This document shows, piece after piece, positions 35,781-44,713 of a stretch of DNA of 64,000 nucleotides; within the stretch, counting starts at the first letter, position 1, and the number at the start of each line of letters is the position of its first letter. A program made the position numbers and the translations under genes. The notes below the pieces were generated by a model, which was not told the origin of the DNA, made no database searches, and saw only the letters and a program-made list of their open reading frames with translations. The stretch is from the NCBI GenBank assembly GCA_963846585.1, contig CAWJWO010000007.1, positions 124,001 through 188,000 on the forward strand, read 5' to 3'. The stretch comes from JAAUTT01 sp963846585 (GTDB lineage Bacteria; Bacteroidota; Bacteroidia; Bacteroidales; JAAUTT01).

Positions 35781-35930
35781 TAAACAGCATCTGTTCAATT
35801 AGTTAATAACTACTTTTATTTGTTAATAATACATGTCGAATCTCTTTGCTCAATATTAAGAGTCTTCATATATTGCATACCACTTGACCTTTTTTAAACC
35901 TAGTTTGTAAACCTTATTATATAACAGAAT

Positions 35931-38510
35931 ATGGACAATGATGCAATAATTGCCAGGCAGAAAAACGATCCAAAAATTATGGAACCTAAAAAATATAACT
36001 ACGACGAAGTATTCAGGAATACACTCCGGTATTTTAATGGAGACGAGCTTGCTGCAAGAGTTTGGGCTACTAAATATGCGTTAAAGGATTCCTACGGAAA
36101 TATTTATGAACTTACACCCAACGATATGCACTTGCGTCTTGCAAAGGAAATTGCACGTATAGAAAACAAATATGCAAATCCATTGTCAGAAGATGTATTA
36201 TTTGAATTGTTTCGTGATTTCAAATACATTGTTCCTCAGGGAAGTCCAATGACAGGAATTGGAAATAATTTCCAGATCGCCTCATTATCCAATTGTTTTG
36301 TCATTGGAAATGATCCGGCTGCCGATTCTTACGGGGGAATTATGAAAATAGACCAGGAACAGGTTCAACTTATGAAACGAAGGGGAGGAGTTGGCCATGA
36401 TTTATCGCATATTCGTCCTCATGGTAGTCCTGTTTTGAATAGTGCCCTTACTTCCACAGGAGTTGTTCCATTTATGGAACGTTTTTCCAACTCAACCCGT
36501 GAAGTTGCGCAGGATGGACGACGGGGTGCATTAATGCTCTCGATATCTGTGAAACATCCTGATGCTGAGAATTTCATCGATGCAAAGATGGAGGCAGGCA
36601 AAGTAACCGGGGCAAATGTATCAGTGAAGATTAACGATGAATTTATGAATTCTGTTGTAAATGATTTGCCATTTGTTCAGCAATATCCTATAGATTCCTT
36701 AAATCCGGTTTATAAAAAAGAAATTAATGCAAGGGATTTATGGAAGAAAATAATTCATAATGCTTGGAAATCAGCCGAACCTGGAGTTCTTTTCTGGGAT
36801 ACAATTATTAACGAATCAGTTGCTGATAGTTATTCTCAATTTGGATTCAGAACTGTTTCTACAAATCCTTGCGGTGAAATTCCACTTTGCCCTTATGATA
36901 GCTGCCGATTAATAGCAATAAACCTTTATAGTTATGTCGAAAACCCGTTTACTGCAAATTCATTGTTTAATTTTGATCTGTTCAAAAAACATGTTGGCTG
37001 GACTCAACGCATTATGGATGATATTATCGATCTGGAACTGGAAAAAATTGATTTGATTTTGAAAAAGATTGATGAAGATCCGGAAGATGCAGAAATTAAA
37101 CGGGTAGAACGCAACCTGTGGGAAAATATAAAAGTTAAAGCTAAAGATGGCCGTCGTACCGGTATAGGAATAACCGGTGAAGGTGATATGTTGGCAGCAC
37201 TTGGATTACGTTATGGATCAGATAATGCTGTAGATTTTTCGGTCGAAGTGCATAAAATGTTAGCCCTTGAAGCATACAGGTCTTCTGTCATTCTCTCCGG
37301 TGAACGTGGAGCTTTTCCGGTATACAATGCTGCATTGGAGCGAAACAATCCATTTATAAACCGTATAAAGAATGAGGATGAAAAATTGTATAATGACATG
37401 GTAAAATTTGGCCGCCGGAATATAGCCTTACTTACCATTGCTCCAACTGGCACAACCAGCCTGATGACACAAACCACCTCCGGAATAGAGCCGGTATTTA
37501 TGCCAGTTTATAAAAGACGCCGGAAGGTAAATCCTAATGATACCAATGTTAAAGTAACTTTTGTTGATGAAATAGGCGATGCATGGGAAGAATACAATGT
37601 ATTTCATCATAAATTTATAATCTGGCTCGAAGTAAACGGTTATAATACTGAAGATGTAAAAAGCTATACAGATGATCAGGTTGAGAAGTTGGTCAGGAAT
37701 TCACCATATTATAAATCAACTTCCAACGATGTTGATTGGCTTAGTAAAGTGCGTATGCAGGGCCAGGTCCAAAAATGGGTCGATCATTCAATAAGTGTTA
37801 CAATTAATCTCCCTGAAGATGCAACAGAACAACTAGTGGATGAATTATACGTAACTGCCTGGAATAACGGATGCAAAGGAGTTACAGTATATCGCGAAGG
37901 ATCACGATCAGGAGTTCTTATATCTAATAAACAAGAAGATAAGATAACTCTGATGGTAATGAGCGAACCAATTAAACGACCTAAAATTTTGGATGCTGAG
38001 GTTATACGTTTTAAAAATGAAAGCGATGAATGGATCGCATTTGTAGGATTATTGGATGACCGACCTTACGAAATATTCACAGGTTTAAAGGATGAAGAAA
38101 TGTTCCCGATTCCAAAATCCATAACTTCAGGTAAAATTATAAAGAATAAAGATGAAGATGGAAATACAAGATATGATTTTCAATATATTGACAAATATGG
38201 TTATAAGAATACCTTAGGAGGTTTGTCTCACATGTTTGAAAAAGAATATTGGAATTATGCCAGGTTAATTTCAGGTGTATTACGATACGGTATGCCTATC
38301 CAGGATGTTGTTAACCTGGTATCATCATTAACAGTAGATAGTGAAACAATTAATACCTGGAAAATAGGAGTTGTCCGCGCATTGAAAAAATATATACCAA
38401 ACGGAACAAGGGCTACAAAAAGCAGATGCAGTGAATGTGGTTCGGAATCCGTTGTTTATCAGGAAGGTTGTTTAACCTGTACTAATTGTGGCAATTCTAA
38501 ATGCGGCTGA
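35931..38510 (+). CDS. nrdJ: Adenosylcobalamin-dependent (class II) ribonucleoside-diphosphate reductase
   Basis: This 859-aa enzyme makes deoxyribonucleotides in an oxygen-independent way using vitamin B12. Landmarks are QIASLSNCFVIG (redox Cys), RRGGVGHDLSHIRPHGSPV, the NPCGEIPLCPYDSCR active site (about residue 317), and IAPTGTTSLMTQTTSGIEPVF. The C-terminus carries a Cys-rich zinc ribbon (CSECGSESVVYQEGCLTCTNCGNSKCG), probably the thiol shuttle region. No small subunit is adjacent, as expected for class II. Confidence 0.95.
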   Translation: MDNDAIIARQKNDPKIMEPKKYNYDEVFRNTLRYFNGDELAARVWATKYALKDSYGNIYELTPNDMHLRLAKEIARIENKYANPLSEDVLFELFRDFKYIVPQGSPMTGIGNNFQIASLSNCFVIGNDPAADSYGGIMKIDQEQVQLMKRRGGVGHDLSHIRPHGSPVLNSALTSTGVVPFMERFSNSTREVAQDGRRGALMLSISVKHPDAENFIDAKMEAGKVTGANVSVKINDEFMNSVVNDLPFVQQYPIDSLNPVYKKEINARDLWKKIIHNAWKSAEPGVLFWDTIINESVADSYSQFGFRTVSTNPCGEIPLCPYDSCRLIAINLYSYVENPFTANSLFNFDLFKKHVGWTQRIMDDIIDLELEKIDLILKKIDEDPEDAEIKRVERNLWENIKVKAKDGRRTGIGITGEGDMLAALGLRYGSDNAVDFSVEVHKMLALEAYRSSVILSGERGAFPVYNAALERNNPFINRIKNEDEKLYNDMVKFGRRNIALLTIAPTGTTSLMTQTTSGIEPVFMPVYKRRRKVNPNDTNVKVTFVDEIGDAWEEYNVFHHKFIIWLEVNGYNTEDVKSYTDDQVEKLVRNSPYYKSTSNDVDWLSKVRMQGQVQKWVDHSISVTINLPEDATEQLVDELYVTAWNNGCKGVTVYREGSRSGVLISNKQEDKITLMVMSEPIKRPKILDAEVIRFKNESDEWIAFVGLLDDRPYEIFTGLKDEEMFPIPKSITSGKIIKNKDEDGNTRYDFQYIDKYGYKNTLGGLSHMFEKEYWNYARLISGVLRYGMPIQDVVNLVSSLTVDSETINTWKIGVVRALKKYIPNGTRATKSRCSECGSESVVYQEGCLTCTNCGNSKCG

Positions 38511-38511
38511 T

Positions 38512-38636
38512 AAGTGTCAAAAAGAAAATGCAAACTTCTTCGTTACGCTCGCCTAAAAAGCAGTCATTTACTTTAGTAAACTCCTGCATTTTAGGCATCG
38601 CAAGCCTTGAATTTGGCATTTTCTTACTTGACACTT
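38512..38636. repeat. Structured dispersed repeat, copy 3 of 3
   Basis: Outer arms AAGTGTCAAAAAGAAAATG... (38512-38534) and TTTGGCATTTTCTTACTTG... (38612-38636); middle stem CCTAAAA-GCAG/CTGC-TTTTAGG; apex TTTACT-tt-AGTAAA; cores TTCGTTACGCTCG and CATCGCAAGCCT. It starts 1 nt after the nrdJ stop and ends 23 nt before gltX. Confidence 0.88.
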
Positions 38637-38659
38637 AATTTTCACATATAGTTAATTAG

Positions 38660-40201
38660 ATGAGTAAAAGAATCCGAGTCCGTTTTGCGCCTAGTCCTAC
38701 CGGTCCGTTACACATAGGTGGAGTAAGAACAGCCTTGTATAATTATCTTTTTGCAAAACAAAACGGAGGGGATTTTATACTAAGGATTGAGGATACTGAT
38801 CAGGGTAGGTTTGTTCCAGGGGCAGAGGAATATATTATAGAATCATTGCTTTGGGCAGGAATTATACCTGACGAAGGTGTTGGAACAGGTGGCCCTCATT
38901 CTCCATACCGTCAAAGTGAAAGAAAAGCGATATACAAGGAATTTGCAGAATCTTTAGTATCCCAGGGCAAAGCTTATTACGCGTTTGATACTCCCGATGA
39001 ATTGGAAAAATTAAGGAAGGGGTTGGAAGCTGCTAAAGCTGAAAACACCAGTTATAGCATGCATGTTCGGGGCAGTATGACAAATTCACTGACTATACCG
39101 GCTGATAAGGTTAAACAAAAGATATCGTCAGGGGATCCATTTATTATAAGAATGTTGATGCCTGAAAATGAAAAAATTATTGCCAAAGACTTAATTCATG
39201 GACAAATTGAAGTTAAAACTACTACCCTTGACGATAAGGTTCTTTTCAAATCAGACGGATTTCCAACGTATCATTTAGCTAATGTGGTTGACGATCATTT
39301 AATGGATATAACGCACGTCATCCGTGGTGAAGAATGGCTGCCATCTTTGCCGCTACATGTTTTGCTTTACAGGTCGTTTGGTTGGGAAGAGCCTCAGTTT
39401 GCCCATTTGCCCCTGTTATTAAAACCTGACGGTAAAGGAAAGTTAAGCAAACGGGATGGCGATCGGCTTGGATTCCCTGTCTTTCCAATACTTTGGAAAG
39501 ATCCTGACGGGGAAATATCTTTAGGTTTCAGAGAAATGGGCTTTATACCGGAAGCTTTTATCAATATGCTGGTTTTTCTTGGCTGGAACCCTGGAACCGA
39601 ACAGGAAATATATACATTAAAAGAACTTATTGATTTATTCTCATTAAGCCAGGTACATAAAGGAGGGGCAAAATTCGATTTTGAAAAAGCAAAATGGTTC
39701 AATCAACAATATCTTCTCAAGCTTAGCAATGAAGAATTGGCTATTGAATTTGAAAAAATAATAAGCCGGCATTTAATAAAAGCTGACATTAACTATGTTA
39801 AACAGGTTGCCGGACTCATAAAAACCAGGGTAACCTTTGTCAGCGAAATGTGGCAGCAATCTGCATTTTTCTTTATACCACCCGAAGATTATGACAATGA
39901 AATAATAAAAAAAATATTGAAAAACAATGTCCTTTATTTGGTTTCAGATATTAAAGAAATACTAGAGAATTTAAATCCTTTTTCATCAGCTAACTTTCAA
40001 TATGTTATACATAATTTTGTTGCGGAAAAACAGGCAAATTCAGGTAGCGTTATGAGTTTTCTTCGCCTGGCACTTGTCGGCGGCCTCTTTGGTCCCGATT
40101 TACCAGTTATAGTTGAATTATTGGGTAAAGGCGAAGTATTAAAACGTATTGAAAATTTACTCGACAAAATAAAATTATTTAAAGGGAATACGATCGTTTA
40201 A
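38660..40201 (+). CDS. gltX: Glutamyl-tRNA synthetase
   Basis: This 513-aa class I synthetase charges tRNA-Glu. RFAPSPTGPLHIGGVRTALY carries the HIGH-type motif, RIEDTDQGRFVPGAEEYI follows, and the KMSKS-type loop is GKLSKRDGDRLGFPV. FPTYHLANVVDDHLMDITHVIRGEEWLPS is the tRNA/glutamate pocket; a C-terminal anticodon-binding domain completes it. Length is normal for Bacteroidota. Confidence 0.96.
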   Translation: MSKRIRVRFAPSPTGPLHIGGVRTALYNYLFAKQNGGDFILRIEDTDQGRFVPGAEEYIIESLLWAGIIPDEGVGTGGPHSPYRQSERKAIYKEFAESLVSQGKAYYAFDTPDELEKLRKGLEAAKAENTSYSMHVRGSMTNSLTIPADKVKQKISSGDPFIIRMLMPENEKIIAKDLIHGQIEVKTTTLDDKVLFKSDGFPTYHLANVVDDHLMDITHVIRGEEWLPSLPLHVLLYRSFGWEEPQFAHLPLLLKPDGKGKLSKRDGDRLGFPVFPILWKDPDGEISLGFREMGFIPEAFINMLVFLGWNPGTEQEIYTLKELIDLFSLSQVHKGGAKFDFEKAKWFNQQYLLKLSNEELAIEFEKIISRHLIKADINYVKQVAGLIKTRVTFVSEMWQQSAFFFIPPEDYDNEIIKKILKNNVLYLVSDIKEILENLNPFSSANFQYVIHNFVAEKQANSGSVMSFLRLALVGGLFGPDLPVIVELLGKGEVLKRIENLLDKIKLFKGNTIV

Positions 40202-40361
40202 CCAATAGCTATAAATTTATAACGAAAATCTAAAAAATAATAATTTAGATTATAGCATTTATTTACGACATATGATTTTGTAATTGTATTATATAATTGC
40301 AATACGTTATTTAGATTATCATATTTTAATATCTATTTTCACAGAATTTAACTTTTCCAAT

Positions 40362-40411
40362 TCGTAATTTTTATTTAGATTTGTTTTAAATAACGAATGT
40401 AAAAATTACGA
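40362..40411. promoter_or_regulatory. 12-bp inverted repeat before the sigma-factor start
   Basis: TCGTAATTTTTA (40362-40373) and TAAAAATTACGA (40400-40411) are exact complements. The right arm ends 2 nt before the ATG, so the hairpin in mRNA would cover the initiation region, or the DNA palindrome could be an operator. Confidence 0.45.
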
Positions 40412-40413
40412 TT

Positions 40414-40917
40414 ATGACAGCAATAGAATTTAATCACCAACTCACTTCACTTGAAGAAAAGCTATTAAGATTTGCATTTAGCCTGACTTCTAATAAAGAT
40501 GATGCAAAGGATCTACTGCAAGATACTATGTTAAAAGCAATAACATATAGGGATCAGTTTGTACAATATACAAACCTCAAGGCTTGGACATATACAATTA
40601 TGAAGAATACATTTATCAATAATTATCGAAGAAATGTTCGCCAAAATACTGCTTTTGATAATACTAAGGATTTGTATTTCCTAAATCAGAATAAGGACAC
40701 AGTAAATGTTGATCCGGATTCAGCTTATGCTACACAGGAAATAACAAAGGTAATCGATAGCCTCGATGATGAATTTAAAGTACCTTTTAAAATGCATACA
40801 GAAGGTTTCAAATATAAAGAGATTGCTCAAAAGCTTGATCTGAAAATAGGTACTGTGAAAAGCAGGATATTTTTCACCCGTAAAAAATTGATGGATGCAT
40901 TAAAAGATTATAAATAA
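40414..40917 (+). CDS. ECF-type RNA polymerase sigma factor
   Basis: This 167-aa protein has only sigma regions 2 and 4: LLRFAFSLTSNKDDAKDLLQDTMLKAITYRDQF ... NLKAWTYTIMKNTFINNYRR (region 2), then IDSLDDEFKVPFKMHTEGFKYKEIAQKLDLKIGTVKSRIFFTRKKL (region 4 helix-turn-helix). There is no anti-sigma gene beside it: the next two genes are on the opposite strand and are not membrane proteins. Its signal is unknown. Confidence 0.92.
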   Translation: MTAIEFNHQLTSLEEKLLRFAFSLTSNKDDAKDLLQDTMLKAITYRDQFVQYTNLKAWTYTIMKNTFINNYRRNVRQNTAFDNTKDLYFLNQNKDTVNVDPDSAYATQEITKVIDSLDDEFKVPFKMHTEGFKYKEIAQKLDLKIGTVKSRIFFTRKKLMDALKDYK

Positions 40918-40938
40918 GCCGCTAAAACGGCTATTTTT
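40917..40938 (+). terminator. Terminator between sigma factor and converging gene
   Basis: AGCCG, CTAAAA, CGGCT followed by ATTTTTTT, starting at the sigma-factor stop codon. It overlaps the last codons of the opposing gene. Confidence 0.65.
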
Positions 40939-41164
40939 TTGCAATTATAATTACACTTTCAGTTTGATAATAACCTGACCCATGTGTAACTGATCCTGAA
41001 TTTACAGGTAAAATTGAAACTATTTCAAATCCATCCACATCAAGTTGATTACAAACTTTTTCAATTTCCTGCGATAAATCATTTGAATCTACAATTAATT
41101 CTTCATTAGATTCGTGTGTTGACCAATAAGTTGACCGGGAATGTATCGATATTGTCTTAAACAT
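40931..41164 (-). CDS. Small hypothetical protein
   Basis: This 77-aa protein reads FKTISIHSRSTYWSTHES ... LIVDSNDLSQEIEKVCNQLDVDGFEIVSILPVNSGSVTHGSGYYQTESVIIIAKK. The pattern of a long helix, VDGFEIVSILPV and a C-terminal strand ending IIIAKK looks like a small ferredoxin-like alpha/beta fold, as in DUF4177-like proteins (tentative). It is 24 nt downstream of another small gene on the same strand, probably co-transcribed. Confidence 0.6.
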   Translation of the reverse strand: MFKTISIHSRSTYWSTHESNEELIVDSNDLSQEIEKVCNQLDVDGFEIVSILPVNSGSVTHGSGYYQTESVIIIAKK

Positions 41165-41188
41165 ATTTTATTTTTATTAAATTAATAG

Positions 41189-41500
41189 CTAACTGAGTTT
41201 CATTTGAATAATCCGCGTAATATCAATTAAAATATCATCTTCCGTATTTTCAAATTCAGTTTTAACGGAAACAATTATATGGTTTTGATCAGAGTTTATT
41301 AATTGCAATAGCTGAAATTCAGGAAGAGCTTCTACCAGTTGAACAAATAAATCAGTATCTGACAATTTTGCATATCCTCCAATTCCTTCATATCTTATCA
41401 TACTAAAGATAGTTTCTTCATTTGTTTGAAGTACTTTTTGAGTAAGACGCTCAGATAAAAAATTCTTTACCTTGTTTCTTGATAATAATATCTCTTTCAT
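41189..41500 (-). CDS. Hypothetical protein
   Basis: This 103-aa soluble protein reads KEILLSRNKVKNFLSERL ... IFSMIRYEGIGGYAKLSDTDLFVQLVEALPEFQLLQLINSDQNHIIVSVKTEF ... ILIDITRIIQMKLS. No signal, helix-turn-helix or known motif is visible. It forms a likely two-gene unit with the downstream 77-aa gene. Not recognised. Confidence 0.6.
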   Translation of the reverse strand: MKEILLSRNKVKNFLSERLTQKVLQTNEETIFSMIRYEGIGGYAKLSDTDLFVQLVEALPEFQLLQLINSDQNHIIVSVKTEFENTEDDILIDITRIIQMKLS

Positions 41501-41671
41501 TATAATATATATTAATAAAGTAAGTTCCCAAATTAATATGTTTTATATTCAATATTACATATTTTTATTCTATTTACAACTTTTGATTTATGTTTCTGAA
41601 ATATACTGTTAAGATATCAATTAAATTAAAAATATTCAAGTGCATTAATAAATATAGTTAATTTGCAATAA

Positions 41672-41732
41672 CCAGAAACTATCAGCCAGAAACTAACAAC
41701 TAACAACTAACAACTAACAACTAGCAACTAAG
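41672..41732. repeat. AACTAAC heptamer array abutting a start codon
   Basis: CAGAAACTATCAGC then five or six AACTAAC/AACTAGC units run to within a few bases of the ATG at 41733, leaving no room for a Shine-Dalgarno. Upstream (41501-41671) is AT-rich without a frame. Confidence 0.85.
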
Positions 41733-42302
41733 ATGATACAGATAGATAGAGCAATTCTGAGCACTGGAATTTTCCATATAAAATTTGCATGCAACATTAA
41801 TAAATGTAAAGGTGCTTGTTGTGTTCATGGAGATTCAGGTGCTCCATTGGATGAATATGAAACAATAATATTAAAAAATATTTTCCCTTCCATTAAACCG
41901 TTAATGCGAAAAGAAGGCATAGAATCAGTTGAAAACCAGGGAGTATTTATTATTGATAGCGATGGTGATATGGTAACTCCTTTAGTGAATGGCAGGGAAT
42001 GTTGTTATTCAATATTTAAAAATGGTATGTCCTATTGTGTATTCGAAATTGCTTATGCTTTAAACCTGACTGACTTTAAAAAACCATTGTCTTGCCACTT
42101 ATATCCAATTAGAATTACTAAATATTCAGATTTTGAAGCGGTTAATTATCATGAATGGGACATTTGTAAACCGGCATTAACTGAAGGCGAAAAATATAAT
42201 ATATCATTAATTTTATTTTTAAAAGAGCCCCTTTCCAGAAAATATGGAAATGAATGGTATGAAAAATTAAAAATTGTAGAAAATAAAATAATAAAAAGTT
42301 AA
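41733..42302 (+). CDS. DUF3109 family protein
   Basis: This 189-aa protein is conserved in Bacteroidota. Cysteines cluster as in YkgJ-type Fe/Zn-binding proteins: CNINKCKGACCVHGDSGAPL, GRECCYSIFKNGMSYCVFE, SCHLYPIRITKY and WDICKPAL. Metal binding is likely but unproven. It has no signal peptide. The start directly follows a heptamer array. Confidence 0.85.
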   Translation: MIQIDRAILSTGIFHIKFACNINKCKGACCVHGDSGAPLDEYETIILKNIFPSIKPLMRKEGIESVENQGVFIIDSDGDMVTPLVNGRECCYSIFKNGMSYCVFEIAYALNLTDFKKPLSCHLYPIRITKYSDFEAVNYHEWDICKPALTEGEKYNISLILFLKEPLSRKYGNEWYEKLKIVENKIIKS

Positions 42303-42331
42303 AAAATGAGGGGTCAATTTAAAAAAATACA

Positions 42332-42339
42332 TATTTTTG
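42332..42339 (+). promoter_or_regulatory. -7 box of the glnN promoter
   Basis: TATTTTTG matches TAnnTTTG, 36 nt upstream of the glnN ATG. No good -33 box is visible. Confidence 0.45.
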
Positions 42340-42375
42340 TAACGATGTACAAAAAATCATTTAATAAAAAAAAAT

Positions 42376-44565
42376 ATGGCTATACTTAGATTTAAAGCAT
42401 TAGAGGTTGTATTTTCACGTAAACCAGTATATGTGGAAATACCAAAAGAAAAAGCTTCAGATTATTATGGTAAACTGGTGTTCGATAGAAATAAAATGAA
42501 AAAGTACCTTTCGAAAGAAGCATTTCAGGCTGTGGTGAGCGCAATTGACAAAGGCATTCGGATCGATCGCAAGATTTCCGACCAGGTTGCAACCGGAATG
42601 AAAGCATGGGCAATTGAGTTGGGTGCTACGCATTATACTCACTGGTTCCAGCCTTTAACAGGCGGAACTGCTGAAAAACATGATGCGTTTGCTGAGCCAA
42701 CAGGTACTGGTGAAGTTATAGAAACTTTTTCAGGCAAATTGCTGGCTCAACAGGAACCTGATGCCTCAAGTTTTCCAAGCGGAGGAATTCGTGCAACGTT
42801 TGAAGCCCGTGGTTATACGGCATGGGACCCATCGTCTCCTGCATTTATCCTGGACGATACACTTTGTATTCCAACAATTTTTATTTCTTATACCGGTGAA
42901 GTCCTGGATCAAAAAACCCCTCTTATTAAAGCATTAAATGCTCTTGATCAGGCAGCAGTTGAAGTTTGTCATTATTTTGACAAAGATGTTACAAAGGTAA
43001 GTGCCAACTTAGGTTGGGAGCAGGAATATTTCTTAATTGATGAAGCTCTTTATGAAACACGTCCTGATCTTAAACTTACTGAACGTACCCTTATGGGACA
43101 TGATTCGGCCAAAAACCAGCAATTGGAAGACCAATATTTTGGAGCTATTGCACCCCGTGTTCAGGAATTCATGAAAGAACTTGAATTTGAAGCCTGGAAA
43201 TTAGGAATACCTTTGAAAACACGTCATAATGAAGTTGCTCCAAATCAATATGAAGTAGCTCCTGTTTACGAAGAAGCTAATTTATCAGTTGATCACAATC
43301 TTTTGGTTATGACGTTGATGCGTAATATTGCCCGCAAGCATAATTTAGCATGTTTGTTGCATGAAAAACCATTTGCCGGGATAAATGGTTCAGGGAAACA
43401 CAACAACTGGTCAGTTTCAACTGATACTGGCGTTAACCTTCTGTCTCCAGGGAAAAACCCAAAAGGTAACCTGCAATTCCTGACTTTCCTTGTTAACACC
43501 CTTATGGCAGTTCATAAGAATGCATCCTTGCTTAAAGCTTCCATAGCTTCAGCAAATAATGCCCATCGTCTTGGAGCAAATGAAGCTCCTCCTGCAATTA
43601 TTTCTGCATTTTTGGGCACATATTTGACAAAGATGCTTGATCAGATCGAAGAAAAAGTTACTGATCAGAAAATGACGCCAGATGAAAAAACCGAAATTAA
43701 ACTTGATATCGGGCGCATTCCTGAAATATTACTTGATAATACAGACCGTAACCGCACTTCGCCTTTTGCATTCACAGGTAACCGGTTCGAATTTCGGGCT
43801 GTAGGTTCATCAGCCAATTGCTCCGAAGGAATGACTGCCTTAAATACTGTTCTTGCCGGCCAGCTGATGGAGTTCAAAAATGAAGTCGACGCCATCATTG
43901 AAAAAGGTGTTAAAAAGGATGAAGCTATATTTCAGGTTCTTAGAAAATACATCAAAGAATCGAAACCTGTTCGCTTTGATGGAAATAATTACGCTGAAGA
44001 ATGGCTGAAAGAAGCTAAAAAACGTAAGCTCGATGATGAATCTAATCCTGTAAAAATGTTTGATGCATATCTCAGTGAAAAGTCAATAAATCTGTTCAAG
44101 AAAACTGGCGTATTAAGCGAAAGGGAACTTCACGCCCGTACTGAGATTAAATGGGAAACATATACCAAGAAAGTTCAAATAGAGGCTCGTGTTTTAGGAG
44201 ATCTTGCATTGAACCATATAGTGCCTGTAGGTATTGCATATCAATCTTCATTAATTAAAAATGTTCAGGGTCTTAAGGAACTGTTCTCCCCTGCCGAATT
44301 TACAGAATTGGCCAGTGCCAGGCTTGAACTTATTAAAGAATTAGGTCAGCATATATCAGCAATAAAAGCAAAAACCCGTGCAATGATTGATGCGCGTAAA
44401 GTTGCCAACCAAATTGAAGATGCCCGCGAAAAAGCACTTGTTTATTCTGAAACAATTTTCCCATATTTTGATTCTATTCGTTATCATATAGATAAATTAG
44501 AGTTAATTGTAGATAACGAAATGTGGATATTGCCTAAGTACAGAGAAATGTTGTTTATTAGATAA
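42376..44565 (+). CDS. glnN: Glutamine synthetase, type III
   Basis: This 729-aa enzyme makes glutamine from glutamate, ammonia and ATP; type III enzymes of this size are typical of Bacteroidota. Landmarks are FPSGGIRATFEARGYTAWDP, LGWEQEYFLIDE (metal glutamates), RHNEVAPNQYEVAPVYEEAN, HEKPFAGINGSGKHNNWS (ATP/ammonia loop) and NRTSPFAFTGNRFEFRAVGSSANC. It is followed by a clear terminator. Confidence 0.96.
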   Translation: MAILRFKALEVVFSRKPVYVEIPKEKASDYYGKLVFDRNKMKKYLSKEAFQAVVSAIDKGIRIDRKISDQVATGMKAWAIELGATHYTHWFQPLTGGTAEKHDAFAEPTGTGEVIETFSGKLLAQQEPDASSFPSGGIRATFEARGYTAWDPSSPAFILDDTLCIPTIFISYTGEVLDQKTPLIKALNALDQAAVEVCHYFDKDVTKVSANLGWEQEYFLIDEALYETRPDLKLTERTLMGHDSAKNQQLEDQYFGAIAPRVQEFMKELEFEAWKLGIPLKTRHNEVAPNQYEVAPVYEEANLSVDHNLLVMTLMRNIARKHNLACLLHEKPFAGINGSGKHNNWSVSTDTGVNLLSPGKNPKGNLQFLTFLVNTLMAVHKNASLLKASIASANNAHRLGANEAPPAIISAFLGTYLTKMLDQIEEKVTDQKMTPDEKTEIKLDIGRIPEILLDNTDRNRTSPFAFTGNRFEFRAVGSSANCSEGMTALNTVLAGQLMEFKNEVDAIIEKGVKKDEAIFQVLRKYIKESKPVRFDGNNYAEEWLKEAKKRKLDDESNPVKMFDAYLSEKSINLFKKTGVLSERELHARTEIKWETYTKKVQIEARVLGDLALNHIVPVGIAYQSSLIKNVQGLKELFSPAEFTELASARLELIKELGQHISAIKAKTRAMIDARKVANQIEDAREKALVYSETIFPYFDSIRYHIDKLELIVDNEMWILPKYREMLFIR

Positions 44566-44591
44566 TTCAGGTGATCTGGTTGATAAATTTT

Positions 44592-44621
44592 AGGGGAGGC
44601 AATAAAAGCTTCCCCTTTTTT
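44592..44621 (+). terminator. Intrinsic terminator of glnN
   Basis: GGGGAGGC, AATAAAA, GCTTCCCC (one G-T pair) followed by T6, 27 nt after the stop. Confidence 0.85.
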
Positions 44622-44713
44622 ATTATAAATTTTATTATAAGATAATAAATTAATTAATTTTACGCTATATTGTCATTAGACAGCCAGATAGTAAAACTAA
44701 ATAACTTTTAAGG

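Noticed and set aside
35781..35930. Cobalamin riboswitch ahead of the B12-dependent reductase
   Set aside because: The leader is short and AT-rich, with no B12-box-like conserved segment or complex stem set.
40931..41500. Anti-sigma factor for the ECF sigma
   Set aside because: The two small genes are on the opposite strand, lack membrane helices and show no zinc-binding anti-sigma motif.
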